The position numbers were made by a program, and so were the translations under genes. Positions 33,762 to 45,178 of a DNA stretch of 64,000 bases are shown piece by piece. This stretch comes from Arthrinium phaeospermum (Eukaryota > Ascomycota > Sordariomycetes > Amphisphaeriales > Apiosporaceae). The stretch is from positions 620,001 through 684,000 of the forward strand of contig QYRS01000013.1 of assembly GCA_006503535.1 (NCBI GenBank), in the 5' to 3' direction. The notes below the pieces were generated by a model, which worked only from the letters and a program-made list of their open reading frames with translations, did not search any database and was not told the DNA's origin. Position 1 is the stretch's first letter. The number at the start of each line of letters is the position of its first letter.

Positions 33762-36700
33762 TTAGTTAGTTGCTAAACAGGTTTCAGAAAGACTCGCATT
33801 ACGTGCCCTTGCTAGTGGATCATCCTGATCTGCTGTCACCAGAGTCGGGCTGGTGATAGCACCCAGCGGCTCCGTCGAGGTGATAGCTCGAGGCTCCAGA
33901 CTCGGCCTGGGCACGCTTCCTCCGTTCTGGAGATTGTGGTTGCCCTGTTCAGTCGAACGCGCTAACTCACGTTCTCGGTTCTTCTCCAGCAAGGCCCCCC
34001 CAAGCGTGGCACATTTCAGGATCGTCTGGATCAGATGGTTTTGCTGCAGCGGCTTCGACAGGTACTCGTCCATCTGTGCCTGTATACACTTTTCGCGGTC
34101 ACCCATCATGGCGTGCGCCGTCAAGGCGATAATGGGCGTCCGTTGGGCGCCGAGGCTCCGTTCGTATTCTCGAATCTTGCCCGTCGCTTCAAATCCTCCC
34201 TGCAAGTAGCGTTCGTTAGTCAAAGGGGGGTCCAGGGGTTACACACGGGGTAGGCGAGTCAAACCATTATGGGCATCTGCACATCCATCAGAATCACGTC
34301 GAACTTCTTCTCCTTCACCTTCTCGACGGCCTCGAGGCCGTTTCCGACCACTGTCACCACATGGTGGTATTTCTCCAGGATTTTGACGGCGAGCCGCTGG
34401 TTGACGCGGTTGTCTTCGGCAAGGAGGATCTCAAACGACCTCGTGTTGTCTGCAAGGGACGGCGTGGCTCGGTTCTCCAGCGCCGGCACCATACCGTTCC
34501 CGAGATCGATAGGCTTGCAAGGTGTCGTCATGTAGGACGTGATACCCAGGTCCAAGCACGATTTCAGGCTGACGTGGACCACGGGGGCCAACAGGACAAT
34601 CGGGAGGTATTTGAAGTCGTCAATGGCTCGCAGGCGTCGAGCCGTCTCGATCGAGTCGACGATGATGACATCGTAGGGCGGCTCGTCCGATCCAAGATCT
34701 CGGCTAGGGCCTTCTTGGGTGACGACCACAGGGACCAAACCGAGGCTCTGGAGGATAGAGACGATTTCTTTCCCGAAGCGAGTCCGTCCCCTGTCGACAA
34801 AGAGCACTTGGTGCTCCTTGTATGGCTTCAACTGCTTTTCGATCATGGACAGGTCGCCATTCGCGAGCTTAACGACACACGTGAAGTAGAACGAACTTCC
34901 CTTGCCGAACTCACTCTGGACCCAGACGTCACCGCCCATGAGGCTAACCAGCCTCTTGGAGATGGAGAGCCCCAGGCCGGTACCACCAAATTTCCGCGTC
35001 ATCGAGCCGTCTGCTTGCTGGAACGTGTCAAAGATGAGATCCAGCTTGTCCTGCGGGATTCCTATTCCCGTATCGGAGACAACAAACTCGAGCGCGTACT
35101 CGTTGGGGTGCTTGACCGTCGCGTTTTCAGCCTTGCTGATAGTAAGACTGACCTCGCCGTGCTCGGTGAACTTGATGGCGTTGCCGACAAGGTTGAGGAT
35201 GATTTGGCGTAGACGGAAGGAGTCGCCCACGACATAATCCGGCACCGAGTGGTCCACGCGGTAGGTGAGATCCAGGAACTTTTCGTTGGCCTTCACGGCA
35301 AGCGTCTTCAGGGCATTGAACACAGTTCCTCGCAGCGTATACGGAATCTCCTCGATCACCATGCGCCTGGCCTCAATCTTGGACAAGTCCAGAATGTCGT
35401 CAATGATGGTCAACAGACTGTTAGCCAAGTTGTTCACAATGTTCAGCATTTCCCTCTGATATTGCGTCAGGTCCGTATCCAGTGTCAGCTGCGTCATGCC
35501 GATGATGCCGTTCATGGGTGTTCGAATCTCGTGCGACATATTGGCCAGGAACTCCGACTTGGTCTTATTCGCCTGTTCAGCAGCCTCTCTCGCTTGGGTA
35601 TTTCGCTGGATACTGTCGCGGAGGTTGTACACCATCTGGTTGATTTTTCGCTTCAGCTCGTCCATTTCGCCCGAGGCCTCCACATCGACTAATTTGGTAA
35701 AGTTCCCATCCGTAGCAGCATTAGTGATATCGCCGAATGCTCTCACTTGTGTGGTCAAGTTGGTGGCCATGGTGTTCACGTCGGTTGTGATTTCTTTCCA
35801 TCTTCCTTTTAGGCCGCCAACGTCTGCTTGGCCGCCCATCTTGCCGTCGACTCCTACGTCCTTGGCGACTCGTTGGACTTCGTTGCAGAAAATGGATAAT
35901 CTGTCAACCATGTTGTTTATGGTCTCCTTTAGCACCGCGACCTCACCCTTCGCCGGAACGCGGATCTTTTGGCTCATATCTCCATCGGCGATGGCTTGCG
36001 TCACCATCGAGATACCTCGTACCTGGGTTGTAAGGTTCGAGGCCATCGTGTTGACATTCTCGGTGAGGTCCTTCCACTTTCCTTCAACGTCGTCGACACG
36101 CGCCTGGCCACCGAGAGTGCCGTCTGTGCCTACCTCCCTGGCCACTTTGCTGACCTCGAAAGCAAATGTGCTTAGACGGTCCACCATGGAGTTGATGGTG
36201 TTTTTCAGATCTAAAATCTCGCCCCTGACCTCAACGCCAATCTTCTTAGTGAGGTCGCCTTTAGCCACGGCTGTTGTGACCTTCGAGATCTCTCGCACTT
36301 GGGTGGTCAAGTTCATGGCCATGCCGTTGACATTGTCGGTGAGGTCACGCCAGGTGCCTTGCACGTCATTAACGATAGCCTGGCCTCCCAGTCGCCCCTC
36401 TGTACCGACCTCTTTGGCAATCTTGGTGACTTCGGATGCAAATTGCTGAAGCTGGCCCACCATGGAGTTGATGGTGGACTTGAGCTCGAAGATTTCACCC
36501 TTGCACTCGGCCTGGACCTTCTGCGTCAGGTCACCTCGCGCGACCGCTGTTGTGACCTTGGCTATATCTCGGACTTGGGTGGTGAGGTTGTCGGCCATAG
36601 CATTGACGTTGACGGTCAGCTCGTTCCACATGCCTTGCACTCCCATTACGTCTGCTTGGCCCCCAAGCATTCCTTCAGTTCCGACATCGCGCGCCACACG

Positions 36701-37805
36701 ACTGACTTCCGACGCAAAAGTGCGTAGTTGGTCCACCATGGTGTTGATAGTTTGTTGAAGTTGTAGGATCTCGCCCTTGGCCGGTCTTTCGATTTTCTTG
36801 GTGAGATCACCATGCGCGACCGCTGTCGTTACAGAGGCGATCTCGCGCACCTGATCGGTGAGATTCTGGGCCATCACGTTCACTGGCAGGCCATTGTTAG
36901 CTTATCGTAGCCGACACAACACCCAAATGAGAACGGTGCAACCACTACTTACCGTTGTCAGTAAGTTCTTTCCAGGTACCATCGACGCCTTCGATCATGG
37001 CTTGGCCACCCAGCATGCCGTCAGTGCCGACCTCGCGGGCGACCCTAGACACTTCGCTCGAGAAGACTTGTAGCTGATCCATCATGGTGTTTATCGTTCG
37101 CTTAAAAGTCGTGATCTCTGGGTCCATTTCCACCGAATTCATCCGCACTCTTTTACTCAGATCACCATGGGCTACAGCCGTGGTGATCTCGCCAATCTCT
37201 CGCAAAGCCTTCTGGAAAGCCTCGTTGGCCTTTTGGTGTTTCCATAGCTCGCGTTCCAGAGTGGCGACACGCTCCTCTTCTAGGAGGCGGAGCGCCTTCT
37301 CCTGCAGAGCCTTTTGTTCGATCAGCTGAGCATTAACGTTGGTCAACTCCTGGCGCTGGTTGTCGAGGAGCTTGGACTGGTCGTCGATATGTTCACGTAA
37401 TCCCTCCAGAGCTTCGTCAGTCAGCGACACATAGGCCTTTGGGGGCCGATCTTCAGTGCCAACATGGCGAATACTTGGGATCGGTGATAACTTAGATCGC
37501 ATGAGAGACTTGCCGGTAATGGACCTGGGCGAGGATGTCTCTTCACTGAAAAGAGGCTCGACCGTTGTTTCATTGGGTGTGGCCGGGAAGACAGGCGCGT
37601 TGGCCATGCTGGCCTTGGCCTCGAGGTGTTGGACCCTGGCAGCGAGCGCCGCCAGTTCCCGCTCGAGGGCATCCTTGGCTGGGCTGGTCGGGCCCGGAAG
37701 TTTTGTCGACGAGGAGGGAGTCACGGTGATGGGTTCTTTGGGGTCGCCGGCAGCTATCGTCTTGACTATGGCAGCAGCCGCTGCCAAAGCCGATTCGTCG
37801 GCCAT
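33762..37805 (-). CDS. nik1: Group III hybrid histidine kinase, Nik-1/Os-1 type
   Basis: Three exons on the minus strand: 37805-36953, 36882-34265 and 34199-33762. The introns are 70 nt (GTAAGT...GCCAG) and 65 nt (GTTTGA, branch CTAAC, TTGCAG); 1,302 residues, matching the family. After an N-terminal coiled-coil region come tandem HAMP units (about residues 190-710), each with a variant of VGTDGxLGGQA..V.GTWK.LT.NVN. The H-box [10 protein letters not shown] (phospho-acceptor His about 735), N-box [15 protein letters not shown], and G-boxes SDTGIGIP and [14 protein letters not shown] follow. The receiver domain has EILLAEDN, phospho-acceptor Asp in LMDVQMPIM (about 1151) and the conserved Lys in YLSKP. 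By family it is a cytoplasmic osmosensor that controls the Hog1/Os-2 MAP kinase pathway through a phosphorelay; its HAMP array is the known determinant of dicarboximide and phenylpyrrole response. I chose the ATG at 37805 (A at -3, G at +4), three codons after another ATG at 37814. Confidence 0.97.
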
Positions 37806-38397
37806 AATTCTCATGACACAGATACTCGGCGGTGGGCAAGGTTGTTTCGTTTTGAATTAGATTTTTGGGGGCAGTAGGTAAGGAGCGAATAATCAGGCCT
37901 AGCAAAGGCACAAATGATGTCGTAAATCACCAATTCATTGGCAACTGGATCTCGCGAGAAGGTGTAAAGAAAAGCTTCCTTTCGCAGAGATAACCGGAAG
38001 AGAATGTTTTTGGCGAGTCCTTATCTCGTGAGGTCGATTTTCATGCCCGGTCCCAGCGATGCGGTCGTTAAAGCGGTCGGCGAACGGCTAGCACCAGCGG
38101 ATAGCCAAGGTGGGTGGTGACTGGAAAACGACAATGGGATTTCCCGTGAAAGGATGTGTCGGGGGCGGCCGTAGACAGAAACGCGACCGCTCTTGTTTTT
38201 GTGTCTTGGGGTCCAATTCGGTATTAACGAGATGCGATGACAGCAAAAGATGGATGAGTTGCAGCTGAGGTTGCCAGACGGTTGTGATAGTTTTGATGGT
38301 TAAGGGATAGGATGGGAACTTGAAAGTGGAGGTGCTGAGATTCGGGTCGGGATCCCAGATAACTCGAGTTAGGAGCTTGTGTGCCGCAACTGTGATA

Positions 38398-38520
38398 GTG
38401 CGTGCGTGCGTGCGTGTCTCTCCGTCTCTCCCTCTTTCTCTCTCTCTCTCTCTCTGTGTGTGTGTGCGTGTGTGTGGTTGTGTGTGTGTGTGTGTGTGCA
38501 GCTGTGGTTGTGCGTGTGTG
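38398..38520. repeat. Compound GTGC / CT / GT microsatellite
   Basis: About 120 bp of consecutive GTGC, TCTC and TGTG repeats, roughly 600-700 bp before the histidine kinase ATG, so in its promoter or 5' leader. Confidence 0.9.
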
Positions 38521-39293
38521 GAGGGAGGAGAGCAAAGGAGAAAGAGAGAGTACAGTGTACTTCAGATATTGCCGTCGAGTGCAAAAGGTGGGTGGTTCTC
38601 TGCAGTTATTTGGTGGCTGCTCCCAGAGGCCCAGAGAAGATAAGGCCTAAAAAGAACAGGGGTAAATCAACAAAGCGGAACAGCAGAAGAGGCCAGGCTA
38701 CATAAACATAAAATACATATGTAGGTACTTCCTTTCAGCAGGCGGCCAGTACAAGAGAGGAGGGCGAGGAAAGGGCAGACCGTACGGTCAAAACCTGTAG
38801 CCAACATGGGTGGCTCGCGGTAGCATGGACATTGCAATGGCATGTCTTTCTGGTACCGCTTTTGCCATTGCCAAAGGGGGGTTTGTGCTCCCCCAAATAT
38901 GGACCCCGAACTGCCTAGGAGCCTAGCCGCTATCCCAGGATCTTTAGAATCTGGGATGGCCCTCGTCCGCTTGGCTTCATGGAGTGGTGGTGGTGGTACT
39001 GCCCAATGACCCTGACTCTCTTGTCTCGCCCGCCCGCCCCCCAGCATGCGCCCAGCATGGGCGATTGCAGCAAGCAGGCAGGCAGGCCGGCCAGGCAAGG
39101 CGGGCAGGCATACCCTACATAAACGGCGGGAAGTCAAAAAACACCACCAGGCTTGTCTTGTTCTGTCAATTGGATTAAGTTAGATGGGTTGAACTACTTG
39201 TCACAACCTAAAACGTCTGATGTCGGTGGTGAAGCTGTGTGTGTGTACATACATAGATGCATATCTGCCTTGCATAGTACTCACAGTGCAGCG

Positions 39294-39325
39294 TAAGTCT
39301 CCGTCTCCGTCTCCGTCGCCGCCGC
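39294..39325. repeat. (CTCCGT)n tract
   Basis: Three copies of CTCCGT running into CGCCGC triplets. Confidence 0.7.
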
Positions 39326-40113
39326 CCCTCCCCCAATGCATGTGAAGTCGAAGTGAGTTGATTTCAAGATTTGCGTTGGTGCTGTGCTCGCTGAATGGCA
39401 CGGTATGCCACAGCACGAGAACTCGTTAGTGGGTGTCGCTCGACCACAGTCCAGGCTAGCTCAGGCCTAAAGTAGGTGCGAGGGTGCCTCATTGGAGTGT
39501 GTGGGCATTCCGATGCGTTGCTACTGTACGCACCCGAGTCACTACTGTATTTGAGGCTAGCCTTGAGCGCTTTCCCTTCTTCTCCTGATGCCATCGCATG
39601 GTTTTTCTGTTTTCTGCCTATGCTCGTACATCCGTCTATCATATCATATACTCTCTGTGCCCGATTGCTCGATTGGCTGAATGCCTCATGGATGCGTGCC
39701 ATCTGTAGCCGTCCTCGTTAAACCAACAGGTTTCCTCGGCCTGCCAGCTTCCCCTCCTCCTCGCCCCATCCCCCACCCCCCAGAATGGAATGACCCTTTT
39801 CACGAAAGCAAGAAAAACACATCTCAATAACCTACCGGAGGCTTCGCCATGGAGGTTGAGATCGGCGAGAGGCCGAAACGGCTCAGCCGCTAGGGTAGTA
39901 CAGCTTTCAATAAATAACAATGCCATTTGTACTAGCTATCCCATTTCCAAGTGGTCTACCGTCACCAACAGCCGCAGCTGCGCATGCTGTCTTGGGGTTG
40001 GTTTCAATGTAGCGTATTTTCCTTTTCTCCCCATCCTCACTCTTTTTGGTTCAACTCTGCTCTCCCTTTCAAACAACGTCCTTCTCCTCGTTTTGCTCCC
40101 GCCCGGCAGGCCT

Positions 40114-40133
40114 ACGCACACGCACACGCACAC
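40114..40133. repeat. (CACACG)n tract
   Basis: Three CACACG-type units in intergenic DNA. Confidence 0.7.
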
Positions 40134-42012
40134 ATCATCGTCAGGAAGACGACCAAGATTGCTGTTTGGGTGCAGACAGGTCGACCAGTCAGTAGGCCGC
40201 TTCGGAATCTTATGGCCGTTATGTGGGTCGACGGTTCCAGTCGCTGCAGGAAGAAAGTTGCTGGCTCGTGGCATCTTTGGCTGTCCAATGTTGTGTTCCA
40301 CTCAGCGCATCTCGGCAAAGTCTAGTTCGCTGTCAGAGACCCCATTTCGATGGAATACCCCATAATTCCCATTGGAGTTGAGTGCCAGCCAGAATGTGCC
40401 TGGTGCATTGCCATGGTGTGTGTGTCTCTCTCTATTAGGCGAGCGGTGCTGTTGCATTGTAGTGAATATACCTCTCAATCAGGTGTAATGGAGCAGAGTC
40501 ATCTGCCACGCTGTACTCGTGTTTGAAAGTTGCACAATTCCGGGGCATGCTCTGGTGTAATGATTTGACATGTCTGCAGCCGGCCGCCCTGTGGGGCGTC
40601 GGACGTCGAGGCTGCGCGGGTGTCTTTGACGATACATTTCCCTCACACGACGAGTATACTTGTGCAAAACCCGGCAGCACCAGAAACGAGAAACAGCTTG
40701 AAAAAGTTCTGTCCCCCCCTGGTAGTCTGCCTGTCTGCTGTTAATATGGTTGGACATCACATTGGCAAGCCACCTCCACAGGCCAAGACCCGCTTTCCTC
40801 TTATGGGTAAGCCGGCCCCATCAGCTTGTACCGTGCGATGTACACCTACCACCGCCCGTCCCTGCACATTATGGACAGCGGTTTCTTTTTTCTATGCTTT
40901 TTGGTAATTAAAGCAGCTGGACAGGTTCGGTAGATTGTGCGTGCTTTTGCGGAAGGGAATCGATCTTGTTTGGGCTCGATGTAGGTCACACTGATCTTCC
41001 AGCTTCAATAATGCGTTTGTTCGCGGGTCGTGACTGGATTAATGTGCATTCAGCCAAACACGCAGTGCGTCCAATGTCGTCCAAAATAAAACAAAACAAA
41101 AAAAAAGTTCACGTTTTTTATTTACTCTGCATACCTGCCTACCACCTACGTGCATATTTGGCCCCTGGTCTCCAGCTACCTACTAGCTTAGCGGGCAATC
41201 CTGACTCCTGTACAATAGTCCGAATATTCGGGCAGAGACACTGTGCAAAGTCAATGGCAGTGGTCATTGGCGGGGGTCTAAGACATGATACGAGTCTGCT
41301 TTGAATGAGAATTGTGCCGTTGTGAAGGCGTGCGTACCTGAGCATTGCACTTTTTGCATTACGCCCCCCATTGCCGCTTAACCGATTCGCAGTGGCTGGC
41401 CGCTGGTGGGCACGGAAGCGAAAATTCGGTCTTGGTGAGCCACCACTCGCCTTTTTCAGCATCCGGCGCTGGCTTCATGGCGGCAGCAGGTACGGTTGGT
41501 GTCTGGCGTCGATTCTTCATGATGTCGCTGCCCAAATGGCGAGAAGGCCGACAGGCAGATGCATATCCCAAAGAGAATGTGGTCTCCAAAGGGAAGTGGG
41601 AAAGGGGGGGGGACAGCCTGTGGCGAAAGCAGCCGCCCAATCCATCCATCCATCGAGCCATTCAGCAATTTAGACCGTTGATCGACATGATTAAAAAGTC
41701 ATGGATGCTCCGGTCATTCCCAAACATGGACTCCTTTTTTTTCTTGTCGTCTCTCCCAGCTGTCGATCTATCTGGTCCTGCAGGAGATATCTGGCCAGCG
41801 TTTTGGGCCATCGATTGTATTACAACCTTCAAAGTTGTTTCATCTCAACAGACAGATCTCTTCCCCTAGCCCTTCAATCTCACAAACTATCGCGACCCCA
41901 AGACCCTGAATCTGGGACCCCTCCACATGACGTCATCGTGCATGCGTAAGCAGCTGGTCTGTGGCCTCGTTCCAGCAACCAGCAATGATCCCAATATAAC
42001 CCAGTCCGCCAC

Positions 42013-42070
42013 ATATATATATACCATATAACACTATACCATATGTATACTATATCACACTACATACTCT
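42013..42070. repeat. AT-rich tract with repeated ACCATAT units
   Basis: TATATATA followed by ACCATAT-like units in about 60 bp, clearly more AT-rich than the flanks. Confidence 0.7.
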
Positions 42071-42986
42071 TCACTCTACATAGGGAAGCAATCCAAGATT
42101 TCCTGGTTTGCTGATCTCGAGCAGACCAGCCAAACTGTCTTGTTGGCAAGGCTGGGTTTGAGAGACCGACGTGCGGCGGATGGACAGCAGGACAGCAAGA
42201 CAGCGCGGGCGCTTCCTGCTTACCATCCATCTACCATCACCCCTCCCAGTTCATATCTCAGCCGGCCTCACTCGTATTGCTCTTGTTCTACAGTACCTAC
42301 TATCCATGTGCCGGAGGGATGCTGGTGGCTGGGTCCATAAAAGCCGAAAACTTCGCTGAACTCATTCTGGAAGGACCCTTATGAAACAGGCAGAAAATGG
42401 CCCAAAGTGAACGCAATGCGGGTCTTTTTGCTTGCACAAGACTCGCGCCGGACCTGAACCTAAGAGCTTAGCGGTCAGCTATTATTGCCCGCCAGCCCAG
42501 CCCACGACACGTCTAATGGATCTCGCACCTCGGTCCGTCTCTGGAGACGCGAGAGACCTTGTTTCTGTTGACCAACACGACGACCCTTGATCTATCTTCA
42601 TTTGTTAGCAGCAGCTATGTATGTAGTTTGTACAGTAGTTCTACGTGTGTGTAAGTTACCTACTAGCATCCGATCTATGTACCGCCATCCGCAGCCCGTC
42701 AACGGCGGCAACGGGCGGCCTCTCACTAAGCCGGAATTAGAGGCTGAGAGGTCCCGGAAGCCCGGATTCTGCCATCTCGAATTTCCGAAAAGAAACCTGT
42801 GTATGCTCCAGGTCCCAAAACCGCCTCGCGGCCGAGGAGACGTGATCCCTGGTCCCCCATTCCTCGCGATCTGAGCCAAGAGATTTGTCATATCCTCTTT
42901 TTTTCTTTTTTTTCAACCCTCCCCCATGAATCTAACGGCCACTCCATCGTTTCACCGGCCGCGCCGTGGGAGAGACACATACTACA

Positions 42987-43042
42987 AGGTAGGTAGGTAG
43001 GTAGGTAGGTAGGTAGGTAGGTAGGTAGTAGTAGTAGTAGTA
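42987..43042. repeat. (AGGT)n then (AGT)n microsatellite
   Basis: About ten GTAG tetramers running directly into GTA triplets. Confidence 0.95.
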
Positions 43043-43265
43043 CGGATAGCCCAAAGGGGATCGCAGACCGCCAAATTGTGGTCTGGTGTAAACTCAACCC
43101 AAAGGCCCGCTTCTTCTGTGAACAAGGAGCCCGCAGCTGGAGCTTTTGCCCGCCATGCCGCTCGGGGCGGACGCAGCGCATGATGTAGAGGTGGCTCGCT
43201 CTCAGCTCCAGGTGACAGCCAGTATCCGTCACGGCGGCTGCGGCCAAGGCACAGACAGGGCAAGC

Positions 43266-43267
<2 letters not shown>

Positions 43268-43302
<35 letters not shown>
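43268..43302. repeat. (CAG)n microsatellite
   Basis: Eleven to twelve CAG triplets in intergenic DNA. No coding frame through them is supported. Confidence 0.95.
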
Positions 43303-43304
<2 letters not shown>

Positions 43305-45178
43305 GCTCGAATGCCGATCGGGGTACTCCGTACACGCATACAAACACACTCACATACGCACGCCGGCCGGCCAGTGTTTCAGGCCGTCAACGAGTAAACC
43401 GCAAATGGCGATTCATCGACGCTCTGTTCACGTGGTTAACATGGGAAAAGCCGTGATTCGACTGGCTTTTGCCGACAGTTAGGCTAGTTTGGTAAGCTGG
43501 GCACTGGGGGGGTCGTTGCCGTCCACCACAACCCCTGCAACTCATCCCATCTTTTCCTGTCCCTCCTACCACCTACTGCCTACTGTACCTCCTCCCCCTC
43601 GAGCGTTTTCTGGGTCTCTGTCGATTTCCCAATCTCGAGATGGCAGTCGAGAACCAGTCGAGGCCCAACAGACACGCTCTCACATCCCTACCTGTAACAA
43701 CCTTCGTGGGCGGGATGCGACCGTATGATGGCCCCCCCTTCAAGGACAAGGCGGGCAAGGCGAACAGCAAACTCGTGTGCCTCGTGCCTGGTGTTACCCG
43801 GGTCGTTGCATATATGCCCCCTCGGCCTTAGCAGGAGCTTCAGCGTGCAAAGAATCGGGCAAGCAGGTCGAACCGGGCAGGCCGGAATACAAGGAAGGTA
43901 TGTACAACATAATGCAATTTATATATCTTCACTAGGTATGCACAAGTCTATACCCCAGGATCGCGTACGGCGGCGGCTGCTCTTCAGGTCTGCAATATAG
44001 AATCCCAGCCTGAACTGTGCAACCATTGACTGCTTATTAGCACGTGGCCCGGACGTGTACATAAAGGACGAGGCCAAAACATTCCGAGTAGGGATAGCAT
44101 GGGATAGCCTTCAAACAAGAGTCCCCAGCTGCCGGGTCCAGTTTTGGAAATCTCTTCGCCACAGTCCCTCTAATCAGCCACCTCATGGTTGTCCCTGGCA
44201 CACCGTTAGACGTTGCTATGCGGAGTGAGCGAATCGCGATGCTACCGAACATTATTCATGCAGGAGCGTTGTTTGGCGCACAGGGCGTAGGGCGGGACGA
44301 TGTCTTTGGCCTGGTCGAAATCTCTGTCCCACCGTAATCTTTCCTCATCTACACGACCATGCAAAATTAGCCTTTTGCATGTTGGAACAACGAGCAATTC
44401 TACTACTACTATGTAGGGTCCAAGTCACCGCCGGGGAAATGATTCAGCTTGACATCGGCACATCCCAACCCCAACCCCAACCCCTCGACCTGATACAGAC
44501 TAGACATACGTGTACGCGTCCAGATGGCCGGTTTCTCTTGTTGCCTCGGGAGGATTCACGTGTATGATACTGATAGAGAGAGGGTTCGGATATTTCCAAG
44601 CTTGTTTGGTGGTGAACGGGTTGGATTAATTATGAAAAGGCCCATATGAAATCGCAGTCAACCAGAAATGCCTTGCCATCACGAGGGTATAGGATAACGA
44701 CAAGATGATGACGGCGCCCAAATGGGACCACCTTAGAAATAGCCGCATGGCGAAAAGGAATCACTAACGCCGATACGCTTCAAGCTCCCACGCACCTCGG
44801 TTCTCACATCCGCTCCCCTAATGCGCCACCACGTGAACATTCTGCGGTTTGACAAGGGGCTGGTGCTCCGGTGTCACGTAACAAACAGCTCGAAGCTTCC
44901 CATTCCTAGTGTCTCCGTCGTTTCCCATGTGACATAATATCGTGTTCGAACAAGGCGAGCCGGCTTCATGCCTGCTTGCCTAACTGTCCCCCCAAATCCC
45001 GCCAGGGCTGGGTAAGCATGTCCCGGTCTGTCTGCGCGCAACATCAGGTTTGGAGAGCCGTCCCCGAGTCATGCTCCCGCTGTGCCTGCCACCCCATCGG
45101 GCTTCCAACTCCCTCTGCGCACCATCCTAAAGGGTATGCAGCTCGCCACAGCTGTCTTGTGTCGTGGGGAGGGAGGTT

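Larger units (their letters stand above)
37806..45178. other. 7.4-kb intergenic region upstream of the histidine kinase
   Basis: The longest gene-free stretch here. It lies between the 5' end of the histidine kinase and the 3' end of the Munc13-like gene, both on the minus strand. It contains many microsatellites (38398-38520, 39294-39325, 40114-40133, 42987-43042, 43268-43302) and an AT-rich island (42013-42070). Open frames of up to 190 codons here have no domains and poor protein character. An unrecognised small spliced gene or non-coding RNA cannot be excluded. Confidence 0.5.

Noticed and set aside
34361..36449. Long plus-strand frames (283 and 317 codons) opposite the histidine kinase
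   Set aside because: They mirror the kinase and HAMP repeats on the coding strand and carry no domain of their own.
39790..40365. 191-codon plus-strand frame in the 7.4-kb intergenic region
   Set aside because: It reads through a CACACG repeat, has a poor start context and no conserved features.
41345..41869. 174-codon plus-strand frame in the same region
   Set aside because: No domain, mixed composition, and an overlapping minus-strand frame of similar quality. Likely chance.
42987..43302. Tandem repeats considered as a CRISPR-like array
   Set aside because: Simple microsatellites with no spacers, in a eukaryotic genome.
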